From Caldifermentibacillus hisashii (lineage in GTDB: Bacteria; Bacillota; Bacilli; Bacillales; Caldibacillaceae): 64,000 nucleotides of DNA. Below are positions 63,971-64,000 of the stretch, in pieces. Position 1 is the stretch's first letter. The number at the start of each line of letters is the position of its first letter. A program made the position numbers and the translations under genes. The stretch lies in the NCBI RefSeq assembly GCF_027568575.1, contig NZ_JANUVP010000011.1; one strand, 5' to 3'. Below the pieces are notes generated by a model, which saw only the letters and a program-made list of their open reading frames with translations, made no database searches and was not told the DNA's origin.

Positions 63971-64000
63971 TGTCTAGCTCCGAGCGCCAGCGACTGAGAA
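63971..64000. repeat. Edge of a widespread Bacillus-type intergenic repeat
   Basis: GTCTAGCTCCGAGCGCCAGC, continuing to the window end, recalls the TGTCTAGCTCCAGCGCC-type sequence scattered between genes in many Bacillaceae. Only the first ~30 bases are visible, so extent and fold cannot be judged. Confidence 0.4.

Overview
The window is a 64 kb stretch of a low-GC, Gram-positive, endospore-type Bacillaceae chromosome. The evidence is strong AGGAGG ribosome-binding sites, frequent TTG/GTG starts, and long runs of genes in the order known from Bacillus subtilis: cggR-gapA-pgk-tpiA-pgm-eno; rpoN(sigL)-tRNA-Arg-clpP; yvcI-rapZ-yvcK-whiA-crh; trxB; hprK-lgt-yvoD-ppaX-yvoF; csbA-uvrB-uvrA; minJ-ctpB. 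The species cannot be fixed from sequence alone.

Layout. 1-5.4 kb: the 3' part of a PrpR-like sigma-54-type regulator with a degenerate AAA+ core, a chemotaxis receptor, and a cluster of very small genes including two YrzI-family proteins. 5.7-13.3 kb: the lower-glycolysis operon under CggR, with a recognisable CggR operator. 13.3-20.4 kb: glutaredoxin-like protein, rpoN, tRNA-Arg(CCG), a lone HicB-like protein, clpP with a CtsR box, and crh/whiA/yvcK/rapZ/yvcI. 20.8-28.6 kb: trxB, a TPR protein and the hprK operon, then yvlB. 28.9-32.7 kb: a MerR remnant and a yknWXYZ-type ABC exporter. 33-38.5 kb: uvrA, uvrB (LexA box) and csbA. 38.1-38.9 kb: a dense DnaA-box cluster around csbA. 39-40 kb: a formate/nitrite-type channel with a Rex-like operator. 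40.4-43.2 kb: a decayed island bounded by remnants of a type I-C-like CRISPR array (three repeats, no cas genes) and holding a TRAM-domain pseudogene, a V8-like protease pseudogene and a DUF3221-like protein. 43.5-51.1 kb: a large MMPL exporter with a MarR regulator, then csoR-copZ-copA copper homeostasis. 51.3-54.9 kb: oligoendopeptidase F, a truncated dehydratase activase and an MhqO-like dioxygenase. 55-59.8 kb: a metal-resistance block (cadC-cadA, arsC) flanked by two DNA-level repeat arrays. 59.9-63.9 kb: minJ, ctpB and a YebC/YeeI-type protein.

How the genes work together. The glycolytic genes, Crh, HPr kinase and CggR form a carbon-control set. CtsR-clpP, LexA-uvrBA, CsoR-cop, CadC-cad, MarR-MMPL and Rex-channel are local regulator/target pairs whose operators can be read in the DNA.

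Most unusual signals. (1) Twenty-two consecutive copies of a 52-bp unit (55081-56224) with no length variation; each unit has a short dyad and A/T-tracts spaced about one helical turn apart. (2) Twelve copies of a CAACAGTA-type motif every 20-22 bp (59564-59805). (3) Six perfect 9-bp DnaA boxes plus a near match within about 750 bp, far from any dnaA/dnaN. All three look like DNA- or RNA-level structures rather than protein-coding sequence; what binds or uses arrays 1 and 2 cannot be said from the sequence.
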